From: Armatimonadetes bacterium 55-13
Lineage (GTDB): Bacteria > Armatimonadota > Fimbriimonadia > Fimbriimonadales > Fimbriimonadaceae
Length of the DNA: 32,181 nt
Direction of reading: 5' to 3'
Assembly: GCA_001898035.1 (NCBI GenBank)
Contig: MKRX01000011.1
Span: 94,364-126,544, forward strand
In this document: positions 1-8,327 of the stretch, one piece after another
Numbering within the stretch: position 1 is the stretch's first letter
Layout of the letters: each line of letters begins with the position of its first letter
Program-made: the position numbers and the translations under genes
The notes under the pieces: model-generated
Databases searched by the model: none
What the model saw: the letters and a program-made list of their open reading frames with translations, nothing else
What the model was told of the DNA's origin: nothing

Positions 1-729
1 CAGGGTATGCACAATGGTCAAGATATCTGAGTTCTCAAAGTGTCTGACCAATTTCACTGCCGAAGCTAACGGGTCTTGAGGATTGCCGATCTGCCGGGCA
101 AGGCGACTAACGAAAGTTCTCCTTCGTTCAATTGCGCGCTGCCGCTCGTCCGCATTCAACCCCACGAGTTCCGTGGCTAGATGCCAAGCGTCCTGACGTG
201 CCAGCCGAAGACTGAAGTTAATCAGTTCTGCATCGGCATCGCCACCTACGTTATCGACGACATAGAGCAACGGAGAGAGGGCCTCCAGTCGAGCGCTGAC
301 AATGGGAAGTATCTCTGCGAGAATTCCATTGATTCGGTCGAAATCGTAGCGAAGGTTGTTTAGGGTTGTAGGCGTCGAAATTTCCGCGGCGGCCGCTCCT
401 AAATCCAGGTTGATATGAGCATTCATGCCCAAGAGCAGGTGTTGCAAAACGATGGGTTTCGATCCGACTTCAAAGACTTCTCGCCAGCAAGAGCAAGTGA
501 AAGGATCATCTAAACGCCATCTGCGGAAAGCGACTAGATAGCGCTCGGCGAACACCGCGTCGAATCGATCCATGCGTGGACCATCATCGAACTCATGGTT
601 AAGGATGCCTTGCTTTACCCGTTCCGTAACTTGACGATAGAGGCACGCGAAGAAGGCAAGGGGGTGTCTGTTTTGGATGGACCAATCGATGATCTCATCG
701 ATGCCCTGAAGCGCCAGATCAATTTCCAT
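1..729 (-). CDS. DUF5995 family protein, 3' end outside the window
   Basis: The minus strand is open from an ATG at 729 to the left edge, giving the first 243 residues of a protein that continues outside. It matches what I know of the DUF5995 family: an N-terminal stretch reading HPLAFFACLYRQVTERV, then GPRMDRFDAVFAERYL, then the family's most recognisable block VLQHLLLGMNAHINLDLG at about residues 101-118, followed by a YDFDRIN motif. The family is alpha-helical, usually about 230-280 residues, of unknown biochemical function. There is no signal peptide or membrane segment. No clear Shine-Dalgarno sequence precedes the ATG, so the start rests on the fit of the N-terminus. It is divergent from the protease gene at 798, with 68 bases between them. 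Confidence 0.8.
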   Translation of the reverse strand, partial: MEIDLALQGIDEIIDWSIQNRHPLAFFACLYRQVTERVKQGILNHEFDDGPRMDRFDAVFAERYLVAFRRWRLDDPFTCSCWREVFEVGSKPIVLQHLLLGMNAHINLDLGAAAAEISTPTTLNNLRYDFDRINGILAEILPIVSARLEALSPLLYVVDNVGGDADAELINFSLRLARQDAWHLATELVGLNADERQRAIERRRTFVSRLARQIGNPQDPLASAVKLVRHFENSDILTIVHTL

Positions 730-797
730 GGGAGGCTCGGCTTAAGTTTGACGTAACTTCTTTACTTTATCGCAGGCCCTAAGCTAACGTAACCTTA

Positions 798-3326
798 ATG
801 CTTGCGCTCATTGCGATTGCGACTCCGTTGTTCGCTCCCCCAGTGCCCTGGGCCTTGAACTTTGCCGCACCCCCCCGAATCCCTCTGGTGGGTGATGTGG
901 ACAATGATGGCTATGCCGACTTGATCGCTGTTTATCCTACGGGCGCCTCGATTATCGACGTATCACTCAATCGCAAAGGTCAAAAGGCAGGATTCGGATT
1001 TCAAGCGCTCAACCCTTGGGGCCAAGACTGTCAGGCGGCAGCTTCAGGTCAATTCGATGATAAGCCAGGCGCCGACGTGGTAGGGCTCTTTGGCGGCGAC
1101 AAACTTCAACTCGCGGGCTCCTTTGAAAATGGGCGATTCAAGAACACGTCCAATTGGATCAAACTTCCAACTAAGCTCGAAAATGGAGCTTTAGAGATGA
1201 GTTCAGATGGAACCACCCTCTTTGCCTTCTCCGACCCCGGCTCGGTTTGCTATGCCATCGACCTCAAGACCAAGGCAATCACGAAGGCTAAGAAACCCCC
1301 ACTATCGTCTGGAAAGAGCATTTTTTACGACGCCGACATGGATCATGACGGGGACTTGGACCAAGTGGAGTTCCGGTACGGAAAAGAACCCCATACCGCT
1401 TACGAGATCCTGGTTCATCGGCGAATTTCTCCCGACGAGGTCGACTCAGACAATGACGGTCTGTCCAATGCGGAAGAAGAGAAACTCGGAACCGACCCCC
1501 TCAATCCCGACACCGACAACGATGGGCTCTTGGACGGGTGGGAGGTAGGGACGTTTCGTGGGCTTGATTTGAAGGCAATGGGTTGCGATCCGAAGCGAAT
1601 GGATCTCATCTGCTATGTCGCCCGTTTTGAGGATGTTAACGACGACCATTTTAAGAAAGAACTAACTAGAGTCGAAAAAACATATAAAGAACTAGACGTC
1701 ACCAATGTCGATGGATCCAAGGGCTGGGACCTTCATCTAATCTATCTCGACCCGATCAAGGGCGAGGATATGAAGAAGCCTTGGCAAGCAAACCGTGACA
1801 AATATCTTCCTTCACAACATCGAGGGGTCGCTCACTTCATGCAGGTTACCAATGGTGGTGGCGGTCAAGCCGATCAATTGGGTGACGGCGGGGGATGCGG
1901 ATCGAACGCTCTGTGGGCAGTGTTCCTCCACGAATTTGGTCATCAGATAGGCATGGACCACAACGGATTCTGGGGCCCCGCATTTTGCCCCATTTATAGA
2001 AGTTTGATGAACTATGCCTATTCTTATTCCCTGGAGGACGATCCCAACAAGATCGCCTATTCTAACGGGCAACTGAAGGGCTACGTCCTCAAAGAAACCG
2101 ACCTGGATGAAGAGATACCACTTCCCTACGACCAGGTCAAATTCTTGGAAAAGGGTCCCTACCGATTCCGACTGAAGCCGAACGGTAAGACGACCTTAAT
2201 CGACTGGAACTGGAACGGCATTTTCGGTGAAAAGCACATTCGGGCTGACATCAACTATTCTTACGCGACCGGCGGCGGGAGGAGAGACGATGTCGATAAA
2301 TCCAACTGCGCACCTTGGTTAGTTATCCATAAGGGCGAAGCCTACGTCCTTTATGGAAAGCCAAACAAGCCGGGAGATGGTAAAACCGATCCGACGATTT
2401 CTATTAACAACCCAGGAACGCTCTATCTTCGTAAGCTCATAGAGCCCTTCAAATGGGAGCCTCCCGTTAAGATCGCCGAAAATCTGACCGGAGATCCCGT
2501 AGCCGCGAGCCATAACGGCTACATCGTCATTCTCTACCCTAGTTCTCAAGGAGTCATGAAGAAGACTTTCGGAGTAGAAAGCCAGCCGGAAGTCGTTAGC
2601 ACCAATCCCGCCCTTGTGCCAACGGTGGGGACAAGCGGCAAGCGAATGTACGTTTTTCTTTGGGATCCCACAGATCATTCGATCATTTACCGTTCGATGG
2701 TCAAAGGCAAGTGGGACGTTGAACATACCCTTGCCGAAAAGAGCACGATTCCCGTGGGCTTCACGGTGGACACCATCCGCAAGCAGGCGGTGATTGGCAT
2801 GGCTCAGGACCAGACGGACGAAAAGACATCTCGGTGGCAGATTCGTCGGTATCAAGAACAGGATGGCGAACTGATCGAAAAGAGTATGGATTGGATCGAA
2901 GGAAGCAAAGGCAACTCCCGTGGCTCCTCACGATGCACCCTTCTCTTCGATAACACCCGCGATGCAGGTCCTGAGGGCCGCATCATGTTCTTTGCTCAGG
3001 GATTGACCTCCGCAAAGTCGCCTTGGGCTTGTAGCTATGTCGCAGTCCAGATTGCCGATAAAACCATTCGCGGAGGATGGTTGGTGAAACGTTTTTACGA
3101 TGAGTGGACGCAAACTCGGTCCGCGCCGGCCGCCGCTTGGTTCAAAGGCGATATCATCTGGTCGTACCGCTGGGTTGACGGGGGCCAGGGTCCGACCGAT
3201 AACAACTTGCATGTGGCCTACCGGGCATCAGGAATCGACGATGCGCCGATGGGCGATCACGACGATCTGAGCCTCTTTCGCGACTTTGGAATTCGCCACT
3301 CGATTCTCTACATGAACGGCGATTAA
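798..3326 (+). CDS. Secreted metzincin-like metalloprotease with FG-GAP and thrombospondin type 3 repeats
   Basis: 842 residues. The N-terminus (MLALIAIATPLFAPPVPWA) looks like a short signal peptide. Residues about 28-200 carry FG-GAP/VCBS-like calcium motifs (DVDNDGYAD; DADMDHDGD). Residues 216-249 hold two thrombospondin type 3-like repeats (DSDNDG, DTDNDG). A zinc site HEFGHQIGMDH at 378-388 fits the metzincin HExxHxxGxxH consensus, and SLMNY at 402-406 is a plausible Met-turn. The C-terminal 350 residues look like beta-sheet or propeller structure with no assigned family. I infer an extracellular, calcium-stabilised zinc endopeptidase. No good Shine-Dalgarno is visible before the ATG. 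The gene is followed 40 bases later by the beta-helix gene on the same strand, so the two may be co-transcribed. Confidence 0.82.
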   Translation: MLALIAIATPLFAPPVPWALNFAAPPRIPLVGDVDNDGYADLIAVYPTGASIIDVSLNRKGQKAGFGFQALNPWGQDCQAAASGQFDDKPGADVVGLFGGDKLQLAGSFENGRFKNTSNWIKLPTKLENGALEMSSDGTTLFAFSDPGSVCYAIDLKTKAITKAKKPPLSSGKSIFYDADMDHDGDLDQVEFRYGKEPHTAYEILVHRRISPDEVDSDNDGLSNAEEEKLGTDPLNPDTDNDGLLDGWEVGTFRGLDLKAMGCDPKRMDLICYVARFEDVNDDHFKKELTRVEKTYKELDVTNVDGSKGWDLHLIYLDPIKGEDMKKPWQANRDKYLPSQHRGVAHFMQVTNGGGGQADQLGDGGGCGSNALWAVFLHEFGHQIGMDHNGFWGPAFCPIYRSLMNYAYSYSLEDDPNKIAYSNGQLKGYVLKETDLDEEIPLPYDQVKFLEKGPYRFRLKPNGKTTLIDWNWNGIFGEKHIRADINYSYATGGGRRDDVDKSNCAPWLVIHKGEAYVLYGKPNKPGDGKTDPTISINNPGTLYLRKLIEPFKWEPPVKIAENLTGDPVAASHNGYIVILYPSSQGVMKKTFGVESQPEVVSTNPALVPTVGTSGKRMYVFLWDPTDHSIIYRSMVKGKWDVEHTLAEKSTIPVGFTVDTIRKQAVIGMAQDQTDEKTSRWQIRRYQEQDGELIEKSMDWIEGSKGNSRGSSRCTLLFDNTRDAGPEGRIMFFAQGLTSAKSPWACSYVAVQIADKTIRGGWLVKRFYDEWTQTRSAPAAAWFKGDIIWSYRWVDGGQGPTDNNLHVAYRASGIDDAPMGDHDDLSLFRDFGIRHSILYMNGD

Positions 3327-3366
3327 CATCCAGCCCGTCATCCAGCAGGCAAGAGCTAAAAAATCC

Positions 3367-5649
3367 ATGGTGATAGCAGGAGCGTTGGCGTTGGTGAGTG
3401 CGATGAGTGGGGGAGATACTGTCCAGGTCTCGCCCGACGGCAAGCGCAAAGGAACCGTGACGTTGTCCCAGGCGCTTAGGTCCAGGGCCAAAACTATCGT
3501 GGTTCACTCGGGACGGTATGAGTTTTTCCACTTTGAGACCGTTGCCTCGACGGTGACGATCAAGGCGGCGCAGGGGGAAAAGGTCATATTTTCGGGAGCC
3601 GTGAAGGTGGATGCGACTTGGACCCCAGAGGCTGGAGGCATATGGCGATTCCCGTTGAATAACGGCAAACTCTCCGCGAACCGTCTCTGGCTCAACGGTC
3701 AACTCCTCCAACGCGCCCGATATCCAAATTTCGATGCTGGCGCCAGGTATCTCAATGGAACGGCTAAGGATGCACTTTCACCTGAACGGGTAGCTCGTTG
3801 GAAGAATCCCAAAACTGGACTGATCCATTCCATGCACCAGGGCTTGTGGGGCGACGAATGGTTCAAGATCGAAGGTGTTAACGCAGACGGGACGGCGCAA
3901 CTGAGCGCGCCTATCGGAAACAATCGCCCTTCGGGTGTGCATCCAGAGCTGCGATATGTCGAGAACATTCGAGAAGAGCTCGATGCTCCCGGAGAGTGGT
4001 TTGAGGAGAACGGAACCCTCTACGTCATTCCGCCTCAAGGAATCGATATTCAAAAGGCTCAACTCGAGGTTGCTGCTACCGACGTGATGTTTATCGTTCG
4101 GGGTGAGAAGGATCGACCCGTTAAGGGCGTCCGCTTCGAGGGCATAACCTTCGAAAAGTCCGGTAGCACCTTTCTTCACACCACCGAGCCCTTGCTACGC
4201 AGTGATTGGCAGATTGCACGAATGGGCGCGGTGATGCTCTGGGCTACAGAGAACTGCTCCTTCGTCGACTGCGATTTTCAAGTCCTCGGGGGTAACGCCG
4301 TTTTTGTCAGCGGCCAGAATAAGGGAGTCTCCCTCGATCGATGCCACTTCAGGGACATCGGGGCGAGCGCCGTTTGCTTTGTCGGAAATCCCAAATCGGT
4401 GCGCACCCCGCTGTATAGCTATGGCGAACGACTCTCCTTCAACCAAATCGATTCGAATCCCGGGCCGTCTTCGGATCACTATCCCGTGGATTGCCTCGTT
4501 AATGACTGCCTGATTGAGCGGGTGGGACGCGTGGAGAAGCAATCGGCCGGCGTGCAGATATCCATGGCTCGCCGCATCTCGGTCAAAAACACCACCATCC
4601 ACGATTGCCCTCGGGCTGGAATCAACATCGGCGATGGATGCTGGGGCGGCCATTTGATCGAAGGCTGTGACGTGTTCGATACCGTTCGGGAGACGAGCGA
4701 CCATGGCGCCTTTAATTCGTGGGGTCGAGATCGGTATTGGGGAGTGGACTTCAAAGGACTGCCCATGCCACCCGATATGCCCAAGTGGGACGCGATGGAA
4801 ACCACTATCCTCCGGGGAAACCGTTGGCAGTGCGCCCACGGGTGGGACATCGACCTAGACGACGGTAGTTCGAACTACCTTATCGAGAACAACCTCTGCC
4901 TGGAAGGTGGTTTAAAGCTCCGCGAGGGCTATTTCCGAATCGCGAGAAACAACATCTTGGTCGAGAATGGTCTGCACCTTCACGTCTGGTACCCCAATAG
5001 TCGCGACGTGGTCGAGCGGAATTTAACATGGCGAGGGCACGCCGGTCCGGTAGGAATGCCCGAAAAGTGGGGAGATTCGGTGGATTACAACTTCGTCCAC
5101 CACGCAGGTTCCGGGGTTGGACCGGCAACTCAAATGCAATCGATCAGTCACGCTGACTCCCATTCGCTCGTCGGCGACGCCGGTTTTATGGACGCCGCAG
5201 GGGGAGATTGGCGTCTCAATCCAGGTTCTCCGGTTCTCAAAACGGGATTCAAGCCGTTCCCACTTGATCGATTTGGGGTTCAGCACGGCAGACTCCGGGA
5301 AGCTGCTAGGCTAGCCTTCGTCAATCGCCCTCAAAAGACCGGCGTTGCTTCTGCCCTCGATCACCAAGAATATTCGATGCTTGGCGGTCGGGTTAAAAAT
5401 CTTTCGGGAATAAGTGAAGTCTCGGCCACCGGCATGCAAAGTGAGACGGGAGTGCTAGTCGTCGAATCGCCTAGCGGCTCTCCTTTGGCCAGGTTGGGAT
5501 TGCAGCGGAATGACGTCTTGTTGAGTTGGGATGGGCGTACGATCTCCCGGATCAAGGATTTGGAGTCTGCGGTGAAGACATCCCCCCGCCCTCGCACCAT
5601 CGTCGTATGGCGAGGACAGTCTCGTCAGGAGGTTCATCCCAGTTCGTAG
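3367..5649 (+). CDS. Secreted right-handed beta-helix protein with C-terminal PDZ domain
   Basis: 760 residues. A short hydrophobic N-terminus (MVIAGALALVSAMSG) suggests export. Residues about 25-90 resemble the opening of a pectate-lyase-like fold (a VHSGRYEF strand and an EKVIFSGAV turn). A WLNGQLLQRARYPNFD segment follows, of a kind I associate with GH141-like and other carbohydrate-active beta-helix proteins. Many short helix rungs with N, G and D turns run to about 650 (DCDFQVLGGNAVFVSG; NTTIHDCPRAGINIGDG; RGNRWQCAHGWDIDLDDG). Residues 692-760 read as a PDZ domain, with a GSPLARLGLQRNDVLLSWDG core. I infer a periplasmic or extracellular polysaccharide-acting protein; substrate and exact family are not readable. 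The stop lies two bases from the convergent NYN gene, leaving no room for a separate terminator. Confidence 0.8.
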   Translation: MVIAGALALVSAMSGGDTVQVSPDGKRKGTVTLSQALRSRAKTIVVHSGRYEFFHFETVASTVTIKAAQGEKVIFSGAVKVDATWTPEAGGIWRFPLNNGKLSANRLWLNGQLLQRARYPNFDAGARYLNGTAKDALSPERVARWKNPKTGLIHSMHQGLWGDEWFKIEGVNADGTAQLSAPIGNNRPSGVHPELRYVENIREELDAPGEWFEENGTLYVIPPQGIDIQKAQLEVAATDVMFIVRGEKDRPVKGVRFEGITFEKSGSTFLHTTEPLLRSDWQIARMGAVMLWATENCSFVDCDFQVLGGNAVFVSGQNKGVSLDRCHFRDIGASAVCFVGNPKSVRTPLYSYGERLSFNQIDSNPGPSSDHYPVDCLVNDCLIERVGRVEKQSAGVQISMARRISVKNTTIHDCPRAGINIGDGCWGGHLIEGCDVFDTVRETSDHGAFNSWGRDRYWGVDFKGLPMPPDMPKWDAMETTILRGNRWQCAHGWDIDLDDGSSNYLIENNLCLEGGLKLREGYFRIARNNILVENGLHLHVWYPNSRDVVERNLTWRGHAGPVGMPEKWGDSVDYNFVHHAGSGVGPATQMQSISHADSHSLVGDAGFMDAAGGDWRLNPGSPVLKTGFKPFPLDRFGVQHGRLREAARLAFVNRPQKTGVASALDHQEYSMLGGRVKNLSGISEVSATGMQSETGVLVVESPSGSPLARLGLQRNDVLLSWDGRTISRIKDLESAVKTSPRPRTIVVWRGQSRQEVHPSS

Positions 5650-5651
5650 GT

Positions 5652-6458
5652 TTATCTCAGCATCTGGGTGACCACGTCGTTTTCGCGACTAAGAACGCAG
5701 GCGGTGGTCGGGTGCTCTGGATCCTCCGGGTTGGGGACGGGATAGGATTGAATCAGTCCGCCCTCCAATGCGCACGACAGAGCTTCGCTGATTTCTACCG
5801 CTGGGTATCGGTCTAAGAGTCGTTTGCGGAAGTAATTGAGTCCAATGAAGTCCTTTTTGAGTTCCCGCTCACAGTAGTCCAGGTGGCGAACAACGTGACC
5901 GACGTTCTGGTTCGTCAGGAGCGTTCGGACTCTCCGTTCGCGCTCCGATTCGGTGACCTTTCGCATGATCTGCGGGTAATCGTCCAAGGCGATGAAATGA
6001 TCCACCATTTCTCGGACGGTGCGACTGGTGTGGCATTCGAATCCCATCAACCGGACACTCTTTCCGTGAAGCATCAGACGGCGGACGACATGCGCCAAAT
6101 CCCCATCGCCAGACAACAGAAGAAAGTCTGTGATGTGAGGATAGTCGTACATCGTCTGGAGAATATCGAGCGATAGTTCGATATCGGTAGAGCCCTTCAG
6201 ATACTGATGAGGCGTTTTGGTTACAACATGACGTGGCTCGATTCCAAGTCGTATAAGTCGGGTTTGCAGACCGGCATCGCCTCGGTCGAAGTCGCCATGA
6301 GCGAAAATCCCGACGGAGCGTAAATCACCCTGGGTCGCCACATCTTTGACAACTTCCACAAATCGGTCGAAGTCCAAAACGGAGCCGAAGGCCTCGCGTA
6401 TGGTTTTTTCTAGGTTCTCGAAATCGATAAAGGCGCAGGTATACACAAGTTTTCCCAA
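5652..6458 (-). CDS. NYN domain (LabA/DUF88-like) PIN-fold protein
   Basis: 268 residues from a TTG codon. A GTG four codons further in (6446) is an alternative start; neither has a strong ribosome binding site. Residues 9-15 (AFIDFEN) carry the first acidic residue of a NYN nuclease-like core. GSTDIELSLD at 89-98 and LLLSGDGDLAHVVRRL from about 114 are the two hallmark acidic motifs of LabA-like proteins. Family members are PIN-fold proteins thought to bind or cleave RNA. The C-terminal 100 residues (VGHVVRHLDYCERE... FRKRLLDRYPAVEISEAL) look helical, possibly a winged-helix module as in other NYN proteins. The protein is cytoplasmic with no membrane segment. It is convergent with the beta-helix gene and divergent from the orphan at 6621. 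Confidence 0.83.
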   Translation of the reverse strand: MGKLVYTCAFIDFENLEKTIREAFGSVLDFDRFVEVVKDVATQGDLRSVGIFAHGDFDRGDAGLQTRLIRLGIEPRHVVTKTPHQYLKGSTDIELSLDILQTMYDYPHITDFLLLSGDGDLAHVVRRLMLHGKSVRLMGFECHTSRTVREMVDHFIALDDYPQIMRKVTESERERRVRTLLTNQNVGHVVRHLDYCERELKKDFIGLNYFRKRLLDRYPAVEISEALSCALEGGLIQSYPVPNPEDPEHPTTACVLSRENDVVTQMLR

Positions 6459-6620
6459 GAGCTAAACAAACATCTATTAATAAGGTACCTATTATCTTAT
6501 CGTCATTTGAAGATGATTTGCAACATCATCCTTGGATTGCGAAACGACCGAAGGTTTGGGGAAAAATAGGCGCGCCCTTTTAAGGCTGGAGGCCGTCCCG
6601 AATGGTGAAGGGACTCGCTT

Positions 6621-6914
6621 ATGGCACAGCTCATTGGCAATCTATGGGAATACAATCTGGCCAAAGTCGTAATTGTCGACGTCACGGATGACTACAAGTT
6701 GATGCAGCCGCCCATGCCTTCGGATTTCTATCCGGTGCTGATGGAAACGTGGTTGCCTCGACACAACCTCTCCCAGCACCTTCCGGGAACCAATCTCGTG
6801 CAGGGGTACCTCTACGACTGGCATGAGACGCCGGACAACGAGGATGGGGCGTGGTATGTAGGCGTTGTCATGGCGGACTTGGCCAACGAACTGACCACGC
6901 AAATAAGGGCTTGA
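6621..6914 (+). CDS. Small hypothetical protein, 97 residues
   Basis: I do not recognise the family. The ORF is believable because AAGGGA sits about eight bases before the ATG and its stop codon lies inside a well-formed terminator hairpin on the same strand. The product is acidic and soluble-looking, with a hydrophobic strand near the start (LAKVVIVDVTDDY), proline- and tryptophan-rich middle segments (PPMPSDFYPVLMETWLP) and an aromatic stretch (VQGYLYDWHETPDNEDGAWY). There is no signal peptide or transmembrane segment. It stands alone, divergent from the NYN gene with about 160 bases between, and convergent with the FlgM-like gene. Confidence 0.68.
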   Translation: MAQLIGNLWEYNLAKVVIVDVTDDYKLMQPPMPSDFYPVLMETWLPRHNLSQHLPGTNLVQGYLYDWHETPDNEDGAWYVGVVMADLANELTTQIRA

Positions 6915-6946
6915 GACGGCGGGCGCCGTTTCAAGCCCTCTTTGTA
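6906..6946 (+). terminator. Intrinsic terminator of the 97-residue gene
   Basis: A 14-bp stem (AGGGCTTGAGACGG at 6906-6919 with CCGTTTCAAGCCCT at 6926-6939; one G-U pair) closes a six-base loop and is followed by CTTTGT. The gene's stop codon (6912-6914) lies in the left arm. The stem is nearly symmetric, so it could also stop the convergent minus-strand transcript of the FlgM-like gene. Confidence 0.8.
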
Positions 6947-6988
6947 TAATTTCCGGCTTCGGCAGCGCGGAGCCATGCGGCTACGCGA

Positions 6989-7252
6989 CTACCGAATTCG
7001 ATCGGCGATGGAACGTCGAATCATCGCATCCGCGATATCATCGCCCGTTGGGTTGTAGGTTCCGGCTTCAATCCGGGCCTTCAAATCCGCGACCAGGTCT
7101 TCCCTGTCGCCCATCTCTAGGACGTTTTGCGTTACTTGCGCGGTCAGTTTCTCGTCCGCCTCGCGGTCCGATTCCTTCCCGATATGCACGATTTCGTCAA
7201 CGATGGACTGGCCATCGAGGATCTTTTTCACTTCATTGTCTGATATCCGCAT
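6989..7252 (-). CDS. FlgM-like anti-sigma-28 factor
   Basis: 87 residues from the ATG at 7252. An in-frame GTG at 7264 is rejected because GAAGGTG sits well placed before the ATG and MRISDNEV is a typical FlgM N-terminus. The C-terminal half (VADLKARIEAGTYNPTGDDIADAMIRR, about residues 53-79) matches the FlgM consensus of a short helix, a GTY turn and a helix that binds FliA. Known FlgM proteins hold sigma-28 inactive until the flagellar hook is built. No other flagellar or sigma gene is visible here, so the partner is unknown. The gene lies about 320 bases downstream of the phosphonate-type operon on the same strand and is probably a separate unit. Confidence 0.78.
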   Translation of the reverse strand: MRISDNEVKKILDGQSIVDEIVHIGKESDREADEKLTAQVTQNVLEMGDREDLVADLKARIEAGTYNPTGDDIADAMIRRSIADRIR

Positions 7253-7264
7253 GGTTCTTATCAC

Positions 7265-7575
7265 CTTCGAGCTGATCTCAGACAGGTAACCCGGCTTTCT
7301 CGTCCTTCCTTAGAGCTTTTCCCCTCGGCGGTCTCGAGACCCTTAGGCTTTGCGTGTGTAGAGTCGCCTCTACCGTGCCCTTTTCTGTCGCAGACGTTGC
7401 GTCGCTACATTTGGTATCGGGCAGTCTACGCCCCCTCATTAGGGTAGGCCCGAAAAAAGTGATAAAAAACTTTAGGTTTCCACCAAGTCTCGTTCGCGTT
7501 CGCCTCATCTACACGCCAAAAGCGCTACATTCTCAATCTTTGGAAGCGTTGGTTTCAACTGAATCGAGAGATTTG
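7265..7575. other. Gene-free stretch with small palindromes
   Basis: I see no credible gene in these 311 bases. They contain a perfect 12-bp palindrome GGTCTCGAGACC (7330-7341), a hairpin GTAGAG-TCGC-CTCTAC (7358-7373), and two CGCTACATT motifs (7403 and 7523) that resemble the arm sequence of the array at the right edge of the window. A run of A and T around 7455-7470 could belong to a terminator or promoter, but no clean stem precedes it. Confidence 0.5.
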
Positions 7576-8301
7576 CTAGGAACTGAAAAGACGTACGATT
7601 TGCTCCCTCGCGGAAGTCAATTCCCCTTCGAAATCGTCCCAGCGCACTTCCAAACTCACCCTTCCGTCGTAGCCCAGGTCTCGGAGTCGAGCAACGAAAG
7701 GTATAAGCGCGGGGTCCTCTGCCACTCGCCATGTTCTTTCGCGTGTGGCAAGATGAACGTGAGCAGGTGCAAACGGGACCTCCTTCTTCCAAAAGGCCGC
7801 CGTAGGCTTCTTCCCTCCCTGCTGCGCCAAGACGTGATAGGAATCGGCGGTGAAGGCGCACCCGCGGGCAGCAAGCTCTCCAGCCAAAACACCCAGATCG
7901 TTCCCCACGTTTGTCTCTTCCCTTCTCAGCGACTCCGGGGCGACGGTGACACCAAGAGGTTGGGCGATCGAGTGCATCGTTTGGATGGCTTCAAGAAATT
8001 CTTCGGTTGCCTTCTCGACCGAATACCCCTCCGGGGCCCGGCGAGCACCCCCGCTTCCGATCACCATGACCTGCACTCCAAGCTGAGCCGCTTTGGGAAT
8101 CAGATCTCGTCCATATTCACCAATGTCTCCCTTTTCCGGACCCACCAGTTTGAGATCCGTAAACACAAAGAGGTTAGTGACTTCGGTTCCTCGAGGAACA
8201 ACACCCGTCGCCACCGCGAGAGCAGGCGCCTCCACATAGTCGAAACCCGCCTCCAGGACGGCCTTGGCTCGGTCGGGATTACAGCAGACGCCAAATCTCA
8301 C
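7576..8301 (-). CDS. Sugar phosphate isomerase/epimerase-like TIM-barrel protein
   Basis: 241 residues from a GTG start, 26 bases after the HAD gene. The fold is that of the xylose-isomerase-like TIM barrel (AP endonuclease 2 superfamily): MRFGVC strand, AGFDYVEAP strand, VQVMVIGSGGARRAPEG, LGVTVAPESLRREETN, a metal-site-like DSYHVLAQ, HVHLATRERT and a final VSLEVRWDD. The conserved E, D/H and E positions at strand ends fit a divalent-metal isomerase or epimerase. The usual length in this group is 250-290, so this is slightly short. It closes a five-gene minus-strand operon with a transporter, phosphoesterase, FAD oxidase and PhnX-like hydrolase. It probably processes a small oxidised or phosphorylated carbon product; the substrate is not readable. 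Confidence 0.83.
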   Translation of the reverse strand: MRFGVCCNPDRAKAVLEAGFDYVEAPALAVATGVVPRGTEVTNLFVFTDLKLVGPEKGDIGEYGRDLIPKAAQLGVQVMVIGSGGARRAPEGYSVEKATEEFLEAIQTMHSIAQPLGVTVAPESLRREETNVGNDLGVLAGELAARGCAFTADSYHVLAQQGGKKPTAAFWKKEVPFAPAHVHLATRERTWRVAEDPALIPFVARLRDLGYDGRVSLEVRWDDFEGELTSAREQIVRLFSS

Positions 8302-8327
8302 ACCGTCAGTCTAACCGGAGCGCGCCT

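Noticed and set aside
181-363. A 60-codon plus-strand frame
   Set aside because: It is antisense to the DUF5995 gene, which matches its family well over the same bases.
6480-6500. A near-palindrome around GGTACC in the NYN/orphan divergent gap
   Set aside because: Only the central eight bases are symmetric. The outer arms match only if one base is skipped, too weak for an operator call.
7467-7474. On the minus strand, TAAAGTTT, an exact sigma-28 -35 element, upstream of the FlgM-like gene
   Set aside because: At the required spacing no GCCGATAA-like -10 element follows, and it lies more than 200 bases from the start codon. The 8-base match in an A/T run is likely chance.
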